DNA of 64,000 nt. It comes from Ditylenchus dipsaci (Eukaryota; Nematoda; Chromadorea; Rhabditida; Anguinidae). Below are positions 48,301 to 57,889 of the stretch, one piece after another (within the stretch, counting starts at the first letter, position 1; each line of letters starts with the position of its first letter). The stretch lies in assembly GCA_004194705.1 (NCBI GenBank), contig SADC01000907.1:372001-436000 (forward strand), written 5' to 3'. The translations under genes and the position numbers were made by a program. The notes beneath the pieces were generated by a model, which did no database searches, had not been told where the DNA came from, and saw only the letters and a list, made by a program, of their open reading frames with translations.

Positions 48301-48824
48301 CGAGTGGAAAACACGCAGTCACTTTGGAAGCAGAGATACATCAAAGAAACATCAGTGATACGGCGGTCGTTCGTCTGGAAAGTATATGTCCGTTCCCTGC
48401 GGAAGAGTTGAAAAAGGCCGTAGATAATTTTCCAAATGCTAATGGTAAATCAAGCTCTTTTGGAATTCAGATCAGACTTTTTTGTATTGCAGTTTACGTT
48501 TGGTCGCAAGAGGAGCCGAAGAATGCGGGTATGTAAAAGACCTTATAGTTAAAAAAAGATTCTATCCTTATATAATATCAGGTTGTTGGCAGTTTGTTTG
48601 CAGTAGGTTCCAAAATTCTCTAGGTATCCAGGTAAGCATTTATATGACTCAACTTACGAGTTTTTGATTAAATATAAGATTAAACAGCACTTGTTTTAGT
48701 TGGTTACAATGGACGGCCGGAAATTGGATGGATGGCCACAGCAATTGGGGAGAAGCACAAACAAGAAATCGAAAAGATACTCGAAAATTGTTTAAATAGA
48801 TTATTGTTACTAAAATTGAATTGA
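36329..48824 (+). CDS. 2-oxoadipate dehydrogenase E1 (DHTKD1), mitochondrial
   Basis: ThDP-dependent E1 of the lysine/tryptophan degradation pathway (2-oxoadipate to glutaryl-CoA). Twenty-seven exons, starting 36329-36407, 36780-36845, 36890-36956, 37155-37202, 41131-41284 and ending 48700-48824, total 2781 nt (926 residues; human about 919) if three missing bases are allowed. The N-terminus ([20 protein letters not shown]) looks like a mitochondrial presequence. DHTKD1-type landmarks: [59 protein letters not shown] (ThDP Mg site), [72 protein letters not shown]. Frame breaks: T-run near 41908, about 45060, about 47767. The usual HRGR loop reads AHRGK here. The large introns carry a nested gene and foldback elements. 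Confidence 0.93.
37320..39289 (-). CDS. MADF-BESS domain transcriptional regulator
   Basis: At least three exons: about 39100-39289, about 38690-38843 and 37320-37763. The MADF (Myb/SANT-like) DNA-binding domain runs [37 protein letters not shown], then [20 protein letters not shown] and [14 protein letters not shown], with the conserved tryptophans. The last exon has an acidic, Ser/Thr-rich linker and a C-terminal BESS-like helix: [20 protein letters not shown] followed by RIEIEKILF, which in this family mediates protein-protein contacts. Phases at both introns do not close cleanly, so a small exon or a missing base is likely. The gene lies entirely in intron 4 (37203-41130) of DHTKD1 on the opposite strand. 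The start is either Met at 39289 or the Met at 39271. Confidence 0.75.
38303..38556. mobile_element. MITE, TACCGTATTTCCTCTAAT family
   Basis: It begins TACCGTATTTCCTCTAATAA followed by CTCACTCGACTGAGTTATT and ends GTGAGTTATTAGAGGAAATA, the inverse of the start. It lies in an intron of the MADF-BESS gene, itself in a DHTKD1 intron. Confidence 0.7.
39705..39780 (+). repeat. tRNA-like (SINE-type) fragment
   Basis: TGGTAGTCTATTGGTAGAC resembles a tRNA D-arm/A-box region (GTC..GAC stem, GG in the loop) and about 40 bp on GGTTCTGGGTCC resembles a B-box/T-arm with one change. The anticodon and acceptor stems do not form properly, so a functional tRNA is not supported. Best read as a tRNA-derived SINE or pseudo-tRNA. 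Confidence 0.35.
40060..40352. mobile_element. Foldback MITE in DHTKD1 intron 4
   Basis: GGCTGTCATGCGCGACTTTT (40068), AAGCTGACTCAGAATTT and CGCTGAACACGATGGTC are mirrored by inverse sequences at 40285-40350. The centre pairs CTTGGTCCCCCTTATGTT with its inverse AACATAAGGGGACCGAGG. It is 290 bp with no coding potential. Confidence 0.85.
41925..42655. mobile_element. Foldback element, GATGCGCAC family, in DHTKD1 intron 8
   Basis: Outer arms: TTTTATAGTTCCCC, ACTCGGGTTTTTTTAG and AAGTGACCCAAAATCACCT are mirrored at 42560-42650 (AGGTGATTTCGTGTCACTTT, ATCCGAGTATGGGGAACTAT). The core holds GTGCGCGCATCTCTAAC and GAGATGCGCACACATACATA in opposite orientation, then ACTCTGGATGCATGAAAAAG. Related copies of the core are at 43968-44170, 58560-58760 and 61555-61690. 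Confidence 0.8.
43588..44493. mobile_element. 0.9-kb foldback element, GATGCGCAC family, in DHTKD1 intron 11
   Basis: Near-perfect long inverted repeat. CTATAGAATGCCCCCCCC at the left and GGGGGGCATTCTATAG at the right are inverse ends, followed inward by CTAGCGAAAAATTTACTTTT, GGAAGGACCCGTCCCATTTT and GCACGGAAACACTTTGGTTT with their inverses. The core repeats the GATGCGCACACCCACATACC motif with flanking palindromes. A poly-C tract adjoins each end. No open frame of note. Confidence 0.9.
44757..44995. mobile_element. MITE, CTTGGTTTCTAAC family
   Basis: It begins TTGTCCCCCGCCAATTCAAT, contains TTCCTGTACGGATTTTTCAG followed by CTTGGTTTCTAACAAAAG, and closes with the inverse sequences ending GCGAGGGACAACCG. 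Outer ends match GGGCAATTGCC and GGCAATGGCCC. It lies in a DHTKD1 intron. Confidence 0.8.
46815..47045. mobile_element. MITE, CTTGGTTTCTAAC family
   Basis: It contains TTGAACTTCTGTACGGATTT then TCAGCTTGGTTTCTAACAAA and the inverse partner, with ends CCCATGCCAATTCAAAAAAG and TTAATTGGCGGGGGAAACC. It is closely related to 44757-44995 and lies in another DHTKD1 intron. Confidence 0.8.
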
Positions 48825-49137
48825 AAAAGTAGTTAATTATAAACAAGCGTAGATCTAATAACAAAAGACGACGCTACTCGTTTTAAGCCAAGCAGCGCCC
48901 AAAAGACTTTATCACAATATATTTTATTTATGTGTTTGTGCTTTTGCACCATGTTCGAATTTCGTTCTAGTCAGTTGGGTATTTTACCCTATGCAAATTC
49001 TGGTTTTAAAGGCTGGCTCAAGCTTAAATGCAAGGAACGCTGTCTGTCAAATTTCAAATAAGCAACCCTACCAGATTTCCGTTTATTTGATTTGCAGAAA
49101 AATGACTAAAAAAGTTACAGGAATAAAAACACAGAAA

Positions 49138-50931
49138 TTATTTAATAAGGAATTTATTTAATAGCCTTCTAAAATCCAGCTTGCCAAATGCTAGCTCTGC
49201 TATTTTTATGTGGGCCTCTTCAGTCGGATGAAAAGCGCCAAGAAAATCACCTTGAAGACGCATAGAATCTTTTGAGCTCCTAAAACAATGGGTAATTCTG
49301 AGAGATTTCGAGTTTGATGTTAAAATGATGAGTAAAACTTAAGATTTTAAAATAGCCGCCAAAAAAGCACGTGACATTTTTAGTATTTTTCGAAAATTCT
49401 TCACGCAAATAGTTGATAGTTTTTTGGAATCTTGGCAACTTTAATATAAAATATTTTACCTAATCAAAGAGTTCTTAGAGCACATGCCACGACTAGAAAA
49501 CAGTTCATCCACCTGATCTCCCATCACTTTCCATCCAAACTTGCGTCCAGTCTCAGTTATTAATCTGTTCAATCTCCTCAAAATTAGAATTTCAGCTTTT
49601 TTCAAGTTTTCCACCGTGATTGCACTCAGGTCTTCACAGTTAGTGGACAGTTGGCCTTGTTCATTCTTAGACATGTCAAAGTACCAGGGCATAATCACTT
49701 GTTTTGGTCGGATTTCTTCCTTCAGATACCTTCCCAGCCGGTTTAGCTGACTGGAGCCATAGAAAAGCGCATTTGGAGGGTGGAGGGCGAGAACAATCCC
49801 TAGTTTGTTTTTGGAGAAGTTGGGTGAGGATGCGGGAGTAGCCTATGTCATTGCCGCCAATGGATAGAACTAGAAGGTCGGGACCTCGTCCTCTTAGTTT
49901 GGATATTTGCTGGATAACTGACAGTTGAGCTTGACTCTCACCGTCTTCCGGGCTTGACCTACATCAAATCGAGATTAAATTTTAAACAGTTAAATCCTGG
50001 AGTGGTATTTGCCAACCATTATAGTTGGAAAAGCTCAGCTCACTAAAAAAGTTTGCTGCGTGCCCACTGAGTTTAGCTGAGAAAATATTTATTACACCGC
50101 ACCTAGAAGACCATATTCTACGGAAGCTCCAGAGCAAGCCAGGTAAGTGAAGTGAAGTATATAAGAGTGGTGTTTGGAGGCCGGTCCAACCAACTTTTGA
50201 TAGAGCTTATACGGCCAGGACTTAGAACTGCGATGGCAACCTTCTAAATTGTATAAAATTGCAACAAAATGTTGATAAAAAAAAAGCTAAAACCGTGTAT
50301 CCATTCGGCAGGCTGTGATGTGGAGTCTTGATGGTTATCAAGAGGAGTGTTCGGGTTGCCCTCACCTGATGCGAATGAGTCACCAATAGCGGCAAACCAG
50401 TAATCCGTTACTCTAATTGGCTGGTTCAGTTTTGAAACAAACAGTAGAGCTGAAGTATTTGAAGAAAATATTTGGACTGAGGCTGTGTAAAGGCCTGTTA
50501 AAATAATTTAAATAATCTTTACAACAACAATATCAATATCGAGTTGTAATTTAACTCACCTCTTTGTCAACTTGCACCACCTGTGAGCAGTTGAACCCAG
50601 CTACGGTGCTGATAAGGATGTAATCGTCTACACCGCTGATGGACCACTCAAACCTCAGAGAAGTTGGAGTGAGGGTGCTGGTGTTCAAAACATCACAGAC
50701 ATCTAGCCTAAGCAAGTGCCTATTGCCTATATAGCTAGTAATATCATTTACATAGATATTATTTCCTTGTGCTCTTTCTGCCTTCATCTCTATCCATTTA
50801 AGTTTGAAGAAGTCTGTTGTAGGGAGAATTGTCGGTGGAATTGAAGGACTAAATAGAGGCAGACGAGACCAAGAATTGATCATCTCGAAAAAATACCACA
50901 TTATAGATGGTCCAACTGGTGGAAAGTTCAT
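49138..50931 (-). CDS. SGNH/GDSL-type esterase or lipase, probably secreted
   Basis: Five exons: about 50560-50931, 50294-50494, 50103-50243, 49460-49958, 49138-49279. The SGNH catalytic blocks are clear: AAIGDSFASGEGNPNTPLDN (block I, nucleophile Ser), an ACSGAS segment (oxyanion Gly), LLVLSIGGNDIGYS (block III, Asn) and GAFHPTEEAH (block V, His, preceded by D/x at the expected spacing). A cysteine-containing GCHRSSKSWPYKLYQ segment is typical of the GDSFASGEGN subgroup of extracellular lipases/esterases. The N-terminal 120 residues form a beta-rich-looking leader with N-x-S/T sites. The frame slips by one base in the CCC run at about 49822-49824, and possibly at the 50103/49958 junction. 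Start taken as Met at 50931; an upstream Met at 51027 would add a longer hydrophobic leader. Confidence 0.8.
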
Positions 50932-51157
50932 GTTGAAGACAACTGACTTAAATAATATTTTTTCAGGTAATAATATTCTCATAATAATGCTTTTTATAGT
51001 TATTGCGTTTGTAAAAAAATTATGCATGCAAAACAGAGCTTCGAAACGTGCTTATTTATAAGATTCATCCTTGTTTTGAGACTCTAAATCTTTTTTTTTT
51101 TTTTACGCCAAAATACTATTTTTTAGCACAAAAAGAGCAATAAGCAACAGACAAAAT

Positions 51158-51300
51158 ACAGTCGACGTTCTCCATAACGGACGAAAAATTTGGCAGATTT
51201 GATTAGATTTAGTATAATTTGACCTAAATCAACGCTCTACATAACGGACGCTCTCTATAACGGACATTGGGTCCGTTATGGAGAAGGCCAACTGCAGCAT
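51158..51300. mobile_element. Pogo/Tigger-like MITE end
   Basis: TACAGTCGACGTTCTCCATA followed by ACGGACGAAAAATTTGG and, inverted, GGGTCCGTTATGGAGAAGGC then CAACTGCA. Two internal ACGCTCT-CATAACGGACG copies lie between them. Same end type as 26507, 54612, 56115, 58395 and 62570. The surrounding 51060-51820 shows no gene. Confidence 0.5.
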
Positions 51301-51822
51301 ACTTTTTGCTAAAATACCGTAAATGTCTTTATTTTGACCAAACGTCCTTATTTTCGAAATTTTGAAGCCCTGGTGTGAAATACAAATGATTTTTTATTGT
51401 TTTGTTTTTGTTCAAAATTATTTCAAAGGGTTGGGTTGAAAAAAAGCTCAGAATTTTTTAATTTGTCTATATTTGACCAAATTTAGTAAAAAATATTCTA
51501 AAATACCATCTACCTTTGAGAACTTGAAGCCAATTGAAAAAAAACGAAAATTAAAATTTTTATATCAGAAACTGTTTCGATCAGAAACCGAGATCAGAAA
51601 CTGAGCAATGTTTCTTTTATTATGTTAAGCAGAAAAAAGTAGCAGAAAAAAGTTAAGACGTGTTTCAGGTCACTTTTCGAAAAATCTGGCTAAATTAGTA
51701 TCACCACTTGGTTGTAATTTTTAGATTCCGAACAAACTACCGCATTTGAGACCTCAAAGACTTGAAATAGACCTGTTCGGTGTGAATTAAATAATGTATT
51801 TTCAGTTATTTAAAACAATAAT

Positions 51823-52044
51823 TCACATCAAATAAAATTTAAAAGGTAAATGTATAACCCAGATCATGGTGGCAAGACCAACAAAAAATTGCGGTGAGCA
51901 TGCTTTATAATGATGTATGTGTGCATCGCCTTCTTGGCAATTAATAAAGACCTCTTGGTTTTGCCGCCCAGCAAAAGCGGCCCACTTCAAAGAGATGGTA
52001 GTCGCAATAATAGTTATAAAATTTGTGGCCAAAGCAGGGATCAA
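51823..52044 (-). CDS. Possible exon of a small membrane protein
   Basis: Open frame with two hydrophobic segments (PALATNFITIIATTISLKWA and FFVGLATMIWVIHLPF) around a Cys/His-containing loop (NCQEGDAHIHHYKACS). The spacing recalls the first extracellular loop and second membrane span of claudin-like four-span proteins, but no diagnostic motif is present. It could be a partial gene or chance. No supporting exons were identified nearby. Confidence 0.25.
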   Translation of the reverse strand: MIPALATNFITIIATTISLKWAAFAGRQNQEVFINCQEGDAHIHHYKACSPQFFVGLATMIWVIHLPFKFYLM

Positions 52045-52964
52045 CTAGCAGAGTTAAAAATCCTTTGAACTTTTCCAAATTCTGTAGATTAAGCTCCGGA
52101 ATCTTACTGCAAGATTACTAAGGAAACTTTTGCAAAGACAAATACGTTCAACTTTTTTTGGCATGGGCTAGCAATGAACAAATACAAATTGCATGTTCAC
52201 AAATTTAAATTGCTTGACTAACGATCCTAGGTGAAACCAAGAGTATGCGGAAAACATATAATCAGTACAAAAGCTTGATAATCGGCTTATTTGTTTAATA
52301 GCCGTTTAATAGCCACAAGCGGATTTGAATTAGTGAAAAGATAACTGGGTCAGCTTGTCCTCTTTCTTAAAAGGCGGCTCATACAAATAAAGAGACCAAA
52401 AGGGAAAATAATAATAGATTTAAACTCATATGGAAGCTCCAAATTATTATTTTTGGTCAGCTCATCATAAGACTTTCGTAAAAAGTAGTGTTGGAGACAG
52501 AAGGAGATTTAGCCGACAATTCCGTTTCTGAAATCTCATTCGGTTGTCGAAAGAGAAAGTGGGTTCATTCAAAAAAGGATATAAATAGTGCAAAAAGAGG
52601 GGTTTTTTGTCTTGTCTAAATTCAACCGTCCGTTTTTCAGCCATGTATTTTTCTAAAATTATAGTCGACATGTCATTTTGTAGAAAAATCGAAGAACGTT
52701 CGAATGGTGCAATGGATGTTATCTTTTCATGGACATATATTAAGAAAATCTATTATTTATGTGGCCAAACAGTCATTTTCCTTAGATTTTCCTTTATTTT
52801 GACTAGAAATCGACGCTTTTATGTTGATGGTCATAACTTTTATTAGAATGATTATAAAAGTAAGTTTGACATCCTAAATTGTAGCTGAGAAACAGGGCTT
52901 ACAAATAAACATTTAAAATTGGTCATAGACATGAAATTGGGTGGCTACAAATAAGTAACAATGA

Positions 52965-53185
52965 AGTGGGACATTACTTTTTTCCGGCCTAAAAACTTGG
53001 CGCGGTTTTAAATGTCATAAATTATTTTAAACGTTAATTTTCTAGTCTCGATGTTTTATACTCAAAAGATAGAGGAAAACGTGTATAATAACTTTATTTT
53101 TCACACTTTTCCGATATGCTCAATAAAAAAAACGTTAAGAGCAAAGAAACAAAAAATTAATAGGTGGGACATTACTTTTTTCCGC
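52965..53185. repeat. Direct repeat pair GTGGGACATTACTTTTTTCC
   Basis: The 20-mer GTGGGACATTACTTTTTTCC occurs at 52967 and 53164, about 200 bp apart. No inverted arms or frame were noticed. 52045-53540 contains no recognisable gene. Confidence 0.6.
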
Positions 53186-53539
53186 TATTATACGATCTGT
53201 AATGAATGATTTGACTAATGATATAAGTGATAGGGATTCTCTCTTTAAAAGTGTTGCAAATTAGTTCTGAGTTCTGTAAGTTTTGATTGTCATAGTCATC
53301 ACTAAGGTCTTTTCATGAGGGAATTTTTCTTTTATTCTTGTAGCCTGAGTATTAATTAGCCAAAACGCGTTGGAATATTTAGTAGTGGCTTTATGAAATC
53401 CAAGCAATGACCATTTAAAGTTGGTCGGTCACCAGGTGCCACTTTTTCCGCTCCTCAACTTCGATGTGTTGTGATCAAGCACAAGCCCAGAATATCTAAT
53501 TTTCACTTACCTCCAATTTGTGTGGAGGTGAGCAAAACT

Positions 53540-53930
53540 TTAAGGACCATGGTTTTTGAACGCAGTGACATTTACGAAATTTGAATTAGCGGGGGACACT
53601 TTTTATCATTGAGACCAATCAAGTTTGAATGTAAATTATTTTTTATTCGCATTGCAAATTTAAATTTTTATTGCTTAGTCCAGCAATAATAAATTCACGT
53701 ATAAGTAGTTATGGTACAGTGAAAGTAGCCGAAGTCGTCCGATTTGGCAATGTCAAGCAACATTGTGCTCGACTAGTAGATCGTTCAAAATCTTGATAAA
53801 CTTTTAGATGCCATCAAAAAATAATTTTAAAAAGAATTGTTGGATATTTTCAGATTAAAAAGTGTCCTCCGCCAATTCAAATTTCTCAAATGCCGCTGCG
53901 TCCAAAAACCATGGTCCTTTAAGAAACTTA
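53540..53930. mobile_element. Palindromic MITE (CCATGGTTTTTG family)
   Basis: TTTAAGGACCATGGTTTTTG at 53539 and CAAAAACCATGGTCCTTTAA at 53913 are exact inverse ends. Inside, TTTGAATTAGCGGGGGACAC pairs with GTGTCCTCCGCCAATTCAAA. It is the same family as 15657 and 35175. Confidence 0.85.
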
Positions 53931-54109
53931 CTTGAATAAGCAGGTGAAATGTTTTTTTAGTAAGCTGTTTAGTAAATCTTGTTAAAGTTTAATAGACTCT
54001 TTTTGTTGTTCTGGGTCTGAAATTAAATAAAGCTGAAACATTCAACCAAACTCAATTTATCAACTTTGCGTAAATTAATATTACTTTACGTTCATACTGT
54101 TTTGCTCTG

Positions 54110-57100
54110 ATGAACACGTTTTTATTTTACCCGCAAACTTTTGAAGCTCTTTACAATTGCACTTCATACAGAATAGAGCAGGTCCCATTGGAGGAAAGAA
54201 TACACTTGTTAATAGGCTTTTCCTTCCTCATAATGTTCTTTGTTTTCGAGGTAAAATGTTGGCAATTGAAAAAATTACTTATGAATTTTTTTATAAAATT
54301 TGAAAAACGTCGCAAATTATTTCTGAGTTTTGTAAGTTTTGATTAACCGAAATAGCGCAAATCAAATTGACACAAGCTCAAAGTACTACGCTCTACTAAA
54401 ATTACTTTTTAGACTTGATTTTGGCTAAACTTCTAATAAAATGACAATAATTTAGATTTGAAGTACGCTCAAATTCGAGCACCGAATAAATTGGTTTCTA
54501 AGCGGTTCGCTCAATCGAGCGTCAACTGTAACAATAATTATTTCAAAAAACACTTTTAAGTTCCACTGTCTTTTCAACAAAATTCGTCCAATATCCAAAA
54601 ACAGCAAATCTACTACAGTCGACGCTCGATATAACAGACCACCGAAAATTTCGTTCCCGCCTAGGTTCCGACAGTTTTGTACCTGTACTTGTTGTCAATT
54701 GTCTTTGGTTTGTCTAATTAAAAAATTGCAAGGTTTCGGATTTCACCGGTTGTTTTTGTTAATAGCAAAATTTTATAGCAAAGTAAATAGCAACAACAGC
54801 CAGAACGACCAGCGCCGCTCGATATAACTAACCCTACAACCCTGGCTACTTATATCGAGCGGAGCCGGTCTATTTGCCAGTATTTGTCTTAAACCAAAGC
54901 TGTCTGTTTTAGACACTTTACATACCATGCCTTTCGCTATCTACAGAGTAAATACTTTTCTTCGATTACAATTTTCAAGCATTTTACAAGTTTTTTAGAA
55001 TATTGATCAACCATGCTATGCGATCATGTTTTTTATGGGTATATAATACTTAATCAGCAAAAAATTATGTCTACTTTTGCAGGCATCACTGATGTAACTG
55101 CTTTATGGGCTGCCGGTTTTTTGACCGGCTACTTTGCCATAGTTGGTGCTGTGTTTTGCAGCCATCCTAACTTCAATTATGTAGTTGGGTGTTTTTGTAC
55201 AGGTTAATAAAACGAAATGTGTATTTTTACAAAATAATCTCATGAACTTTTAGTATTTTGGAGTATAGAGACATGTTGTGCTGTTTTGTTGGCTCTGAAC
55301 AGATGTTTGAGTTTGTGGAGACCTTCAATTTGTGCACTTCTATTTAGTAAAAATAGAACATGGATTTGGCTAGCTATTGTTTTGGCGTATTCCTTATTTT
55401 ACGGGCTTTTCCACATGCCTATCTTGTATAACTCTATTTGAGTGGCCTGGATGTTCAACCCGCATTACGGCTATATTGATGATGTTGGCGACACGGTAAA
55501 AATGTTTATTGTGGTTGTTGAAAAAGTTTCGGTTTCAGTATCAAAACCCCATGGAAGCAGTGCATGACTGCTTTGTATTTATTGCTATTTGCGGACTCTA
55601 CTTCACATTTATTTTGCTATTGTTTATGAAGAGGTCTAAATTCACATCAGACAAAATAATTGATGCGAACACAGGGTTTGTGTATGTTTCTAATGAGACA
55701 TATAAGACTAATGCCATCCAGAAATCGGTTATTTTTTTTATGACTTTATTTGACTTTATAAACCAAATATATCGGCACTTGTGCACTTCGGGGGCCCCTT
55801 GTTATTATTCACTGTCAATAGTAATTTTCAAGTCTCCTAAGTAATTTTTACACGCTGAAAACGACAAAAAGATTGTTTTCCGATGTTTAGCTTACTGAAA
55901 ACATAAGTTGTTGAAAAAAAGTTCCTAACCAAAATTTGATTTTTTCACAGTTAATAAAAAGGGGCCCCCGAAGTGCACAAGTGCCAATATATCTTTATAT
56001 GAAGAAAATGTATGCCCAGTTTTAATCTCGAAAAATAATTTATTTCTTGTTTATGGGCAGATTTTAAAATAACTTTGTTGCATTGGAACGTTAACTAAGT
56101 CAAACAATGATGTTACAGTTGAACCTCGATAGACGGACACCCCCAATAAATGGACACTTTTAAAAAATTTGGTCGGTTTACCAAGAAATTGACTAAAGTA
56201 TACCCCCAATAAACGGACACCCTAAGCGTGGTCCCGTTCGATAAACTTACACTCGGTAAATGGACACCTTACAAATTTTGTATGTGTCTATCGATGTTCA
56301 ACTGTATTCGGAAAATGCCTGTGGTGCTGACCCCTTTATAATGTATTAAATTCAGGGTTTTCGAATATTCAAAACTTTCGAATCGAATATTGGATTCGGT
56401 ATTCTAAATTTTCGATTCGATATTCGGAAAACACTGAATATCGAAAAAAATGATTCCATCTCATATATTCGACAACCTAAATTTAGACTATCTCAAAAGT
56501 CCGAATAATTTCTCTAAAAAATAATTTTTTGTGACACTTTTTTTTTCTAGTATTTTATGATTGTTTTTTCGCAGTTAAGCTCTCGTTTTATAGCTATGAT
56601 TCTTAGCTACAAAATAGGCGGTCAGCTTTTACAAAATGGGCAAAAAATCCACCGTATTTTTTAATAAAAGCTCATGTCCCTATTTTTCACTGAGGTTTCA
56701 GAGTTAAGAGCATTTTTATTTACATTTTCCAGATTTTTAGGAGGTTGAAAAATATAAGCCCATGGTCTTTCATTAGAAGTTATATGGTATAGAAAAGCTC
56801 AGTAGTAAAAAAATTAGTTGAGAAAAAAGTTATTAGAACTTTTGAAACAACCTAATACAGTTTGTTTTCATAAACCAAGCGACAGAAACAAACGTGGTTC
56901 ACACAAAAAAAACATTGAAATCGCTTACCGTATTTCCTCTAACAATCCAGACTTCTCGACTTTAGGGATCTAAATCTCAGCCAAATCTAAATTTAGAAAT
57001 TGACCTGAAAATTTTCAGATTTTTGAGGGATTGCAAAAAAAGCAACTCGGTTGGTTTATTAGATGCAAGCTAATTTAAATGATTTTTGTCTGAACCAGCT

Positions 57101-57556
57101 TAAAATAGCTCTGAAAAGCTTGACTGCATCTGAATATGAGTAATAAAATACTTAATGACCATAAATTTGTTACACGTCTTTGCAGCTGTTCCTGGCTGCT
57201 AAATTTATTGCATGTTTAGGTATTTCTTCAAGCTCTGCTAATATGCTCTGCAAATGCATGTACGGCTGCCTTGTTCTTTTGCATGGCACTGTTTGATATG
57301 AGCAATGACATGCTGTATGTGTCTACCTATGTGTGGTGCATGGCACATGGTACGTAATGTTTTAGAGACTTTACGAATCGCATATTTTACAGGAATTCCA
57401 TCCATAATTTACATTTTTCTCAACAAAACGATACGAAGAAGGTGCTTAGAGATGCTGGTTGGAAAAACATGGTTTTCAAAGCATAGCCGAGTTTCACCCA
57501 ATCAACCAATTCCAATAAATTCTACTAATCAGCACAGCTTTACTCATAGAACTTAA
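54110..57556 (+). CDS. SRT-like seven-transmembrane chemoreceptor (in-frame TGA)
   Basis: Nematode serpentine receptor class T-like GPCR. Exons: 54110-54250, 54913-54947, 54999-55038, 55083-55202, 55254-55495, 55539-55633, 57220-57349, 57393-57556. Family landmarks in order: LYNCTSY, LYIPCLSL, QPCYAIMFFMGITDVTALW, SHPNFNYVVGCF, VLLALNRCLSLW (replacing the DRY region), FNPHYGYIDD, FLQALLICSANACTAA, GIPSIIYIFLNKTIRRR, then a Ser/Asn-rich tail. A TGA at 55439-55441 interrupts NSI-VAWMFNP with the same frame on both sides, so it is a substitution-type nonsense rather than a frameshift; the family expects no stop here. One base may be missing between exons 2 and 3, and an exon between 55633 and 57220 may be unrecognised. 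The long intron 55634-57219 holds a palindromic MITE and pogo-like pieces. Confidence 0.78.
54612..54870. mobile_element. Pogo-like MITE in SRT intron 1
   Basis: Left CTACAGTCGACGCTCGATAT then AACAGACCACCG; inverse-type sequences GCCGCTCGATATAACTAACC and CTTATATCGAGCGGAGCCGG lie at 54808-54868. A further end CAATCGAGCGTCAACTGTA is at 54513. At least two elements of this type are clustered here. Confidence 0.5.
55755..56005. mobile_element. Palindromic MITE in SRT intron
   Basis: ATATCGGCACTTGTGCACTT then CGGGGGCCCC at 55768 and GGGGCCCCCGAAGTGCACAA then GTGCCAATATAT at 55963 are inverse ends about 225 bp apart. Confidence 0.8.
56113..56310. mobile_element. Pogo-like MITE, CCTCGATAGACGGACAC type
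   Basis: TACAGTTGAACCTCGATAGA followed by CGGACACCCCCAATAAATGG at 56115, and the inverse right end CTATCGATGTTCAACTGTAT at 56289. AATAAACGGACACC units repeat inside. It lies in the SRT gene's largest intron. Confidence 0.7.
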
Positions 57557-57889
57557 ACTTTATAAAAGAATGCAATTATGATTGTTTGCTTGCTTTTCAA
57601 TGAAAGAACTCAACAGAATAAATAAAAAGCCACAAATTATGTATCGTGTAGGAAATCATTAAAATTCCTTTATACGTCAACTTTTAAGAAAGTCTAAATA
57701 ACTTTAAACAAATTAACCGTCATACTGTGAAACTGAGTCGATTTGACACAGTGACACTCATAAGATTTTTTATACAATAACCTAAGGCTCATATCCTTAT
57801 TCTAGGTTCAGATATTCTCGCTCTGTGTTTTGATGATTTTTTTGTTGATCCCGCTTTTGTGGCCCAGTGGTTGAGACATAAGCCAACAT

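Noticed and set aside
36329..48824. 2-oxoglutarate dehydrogenase (OGDH)
   Set aside because: Shared motifs are common to both enzymes, but [10 protein letters not shown], the short N-terminus, the FEYGFSTENP region and the total length fit DHTKD1 better.
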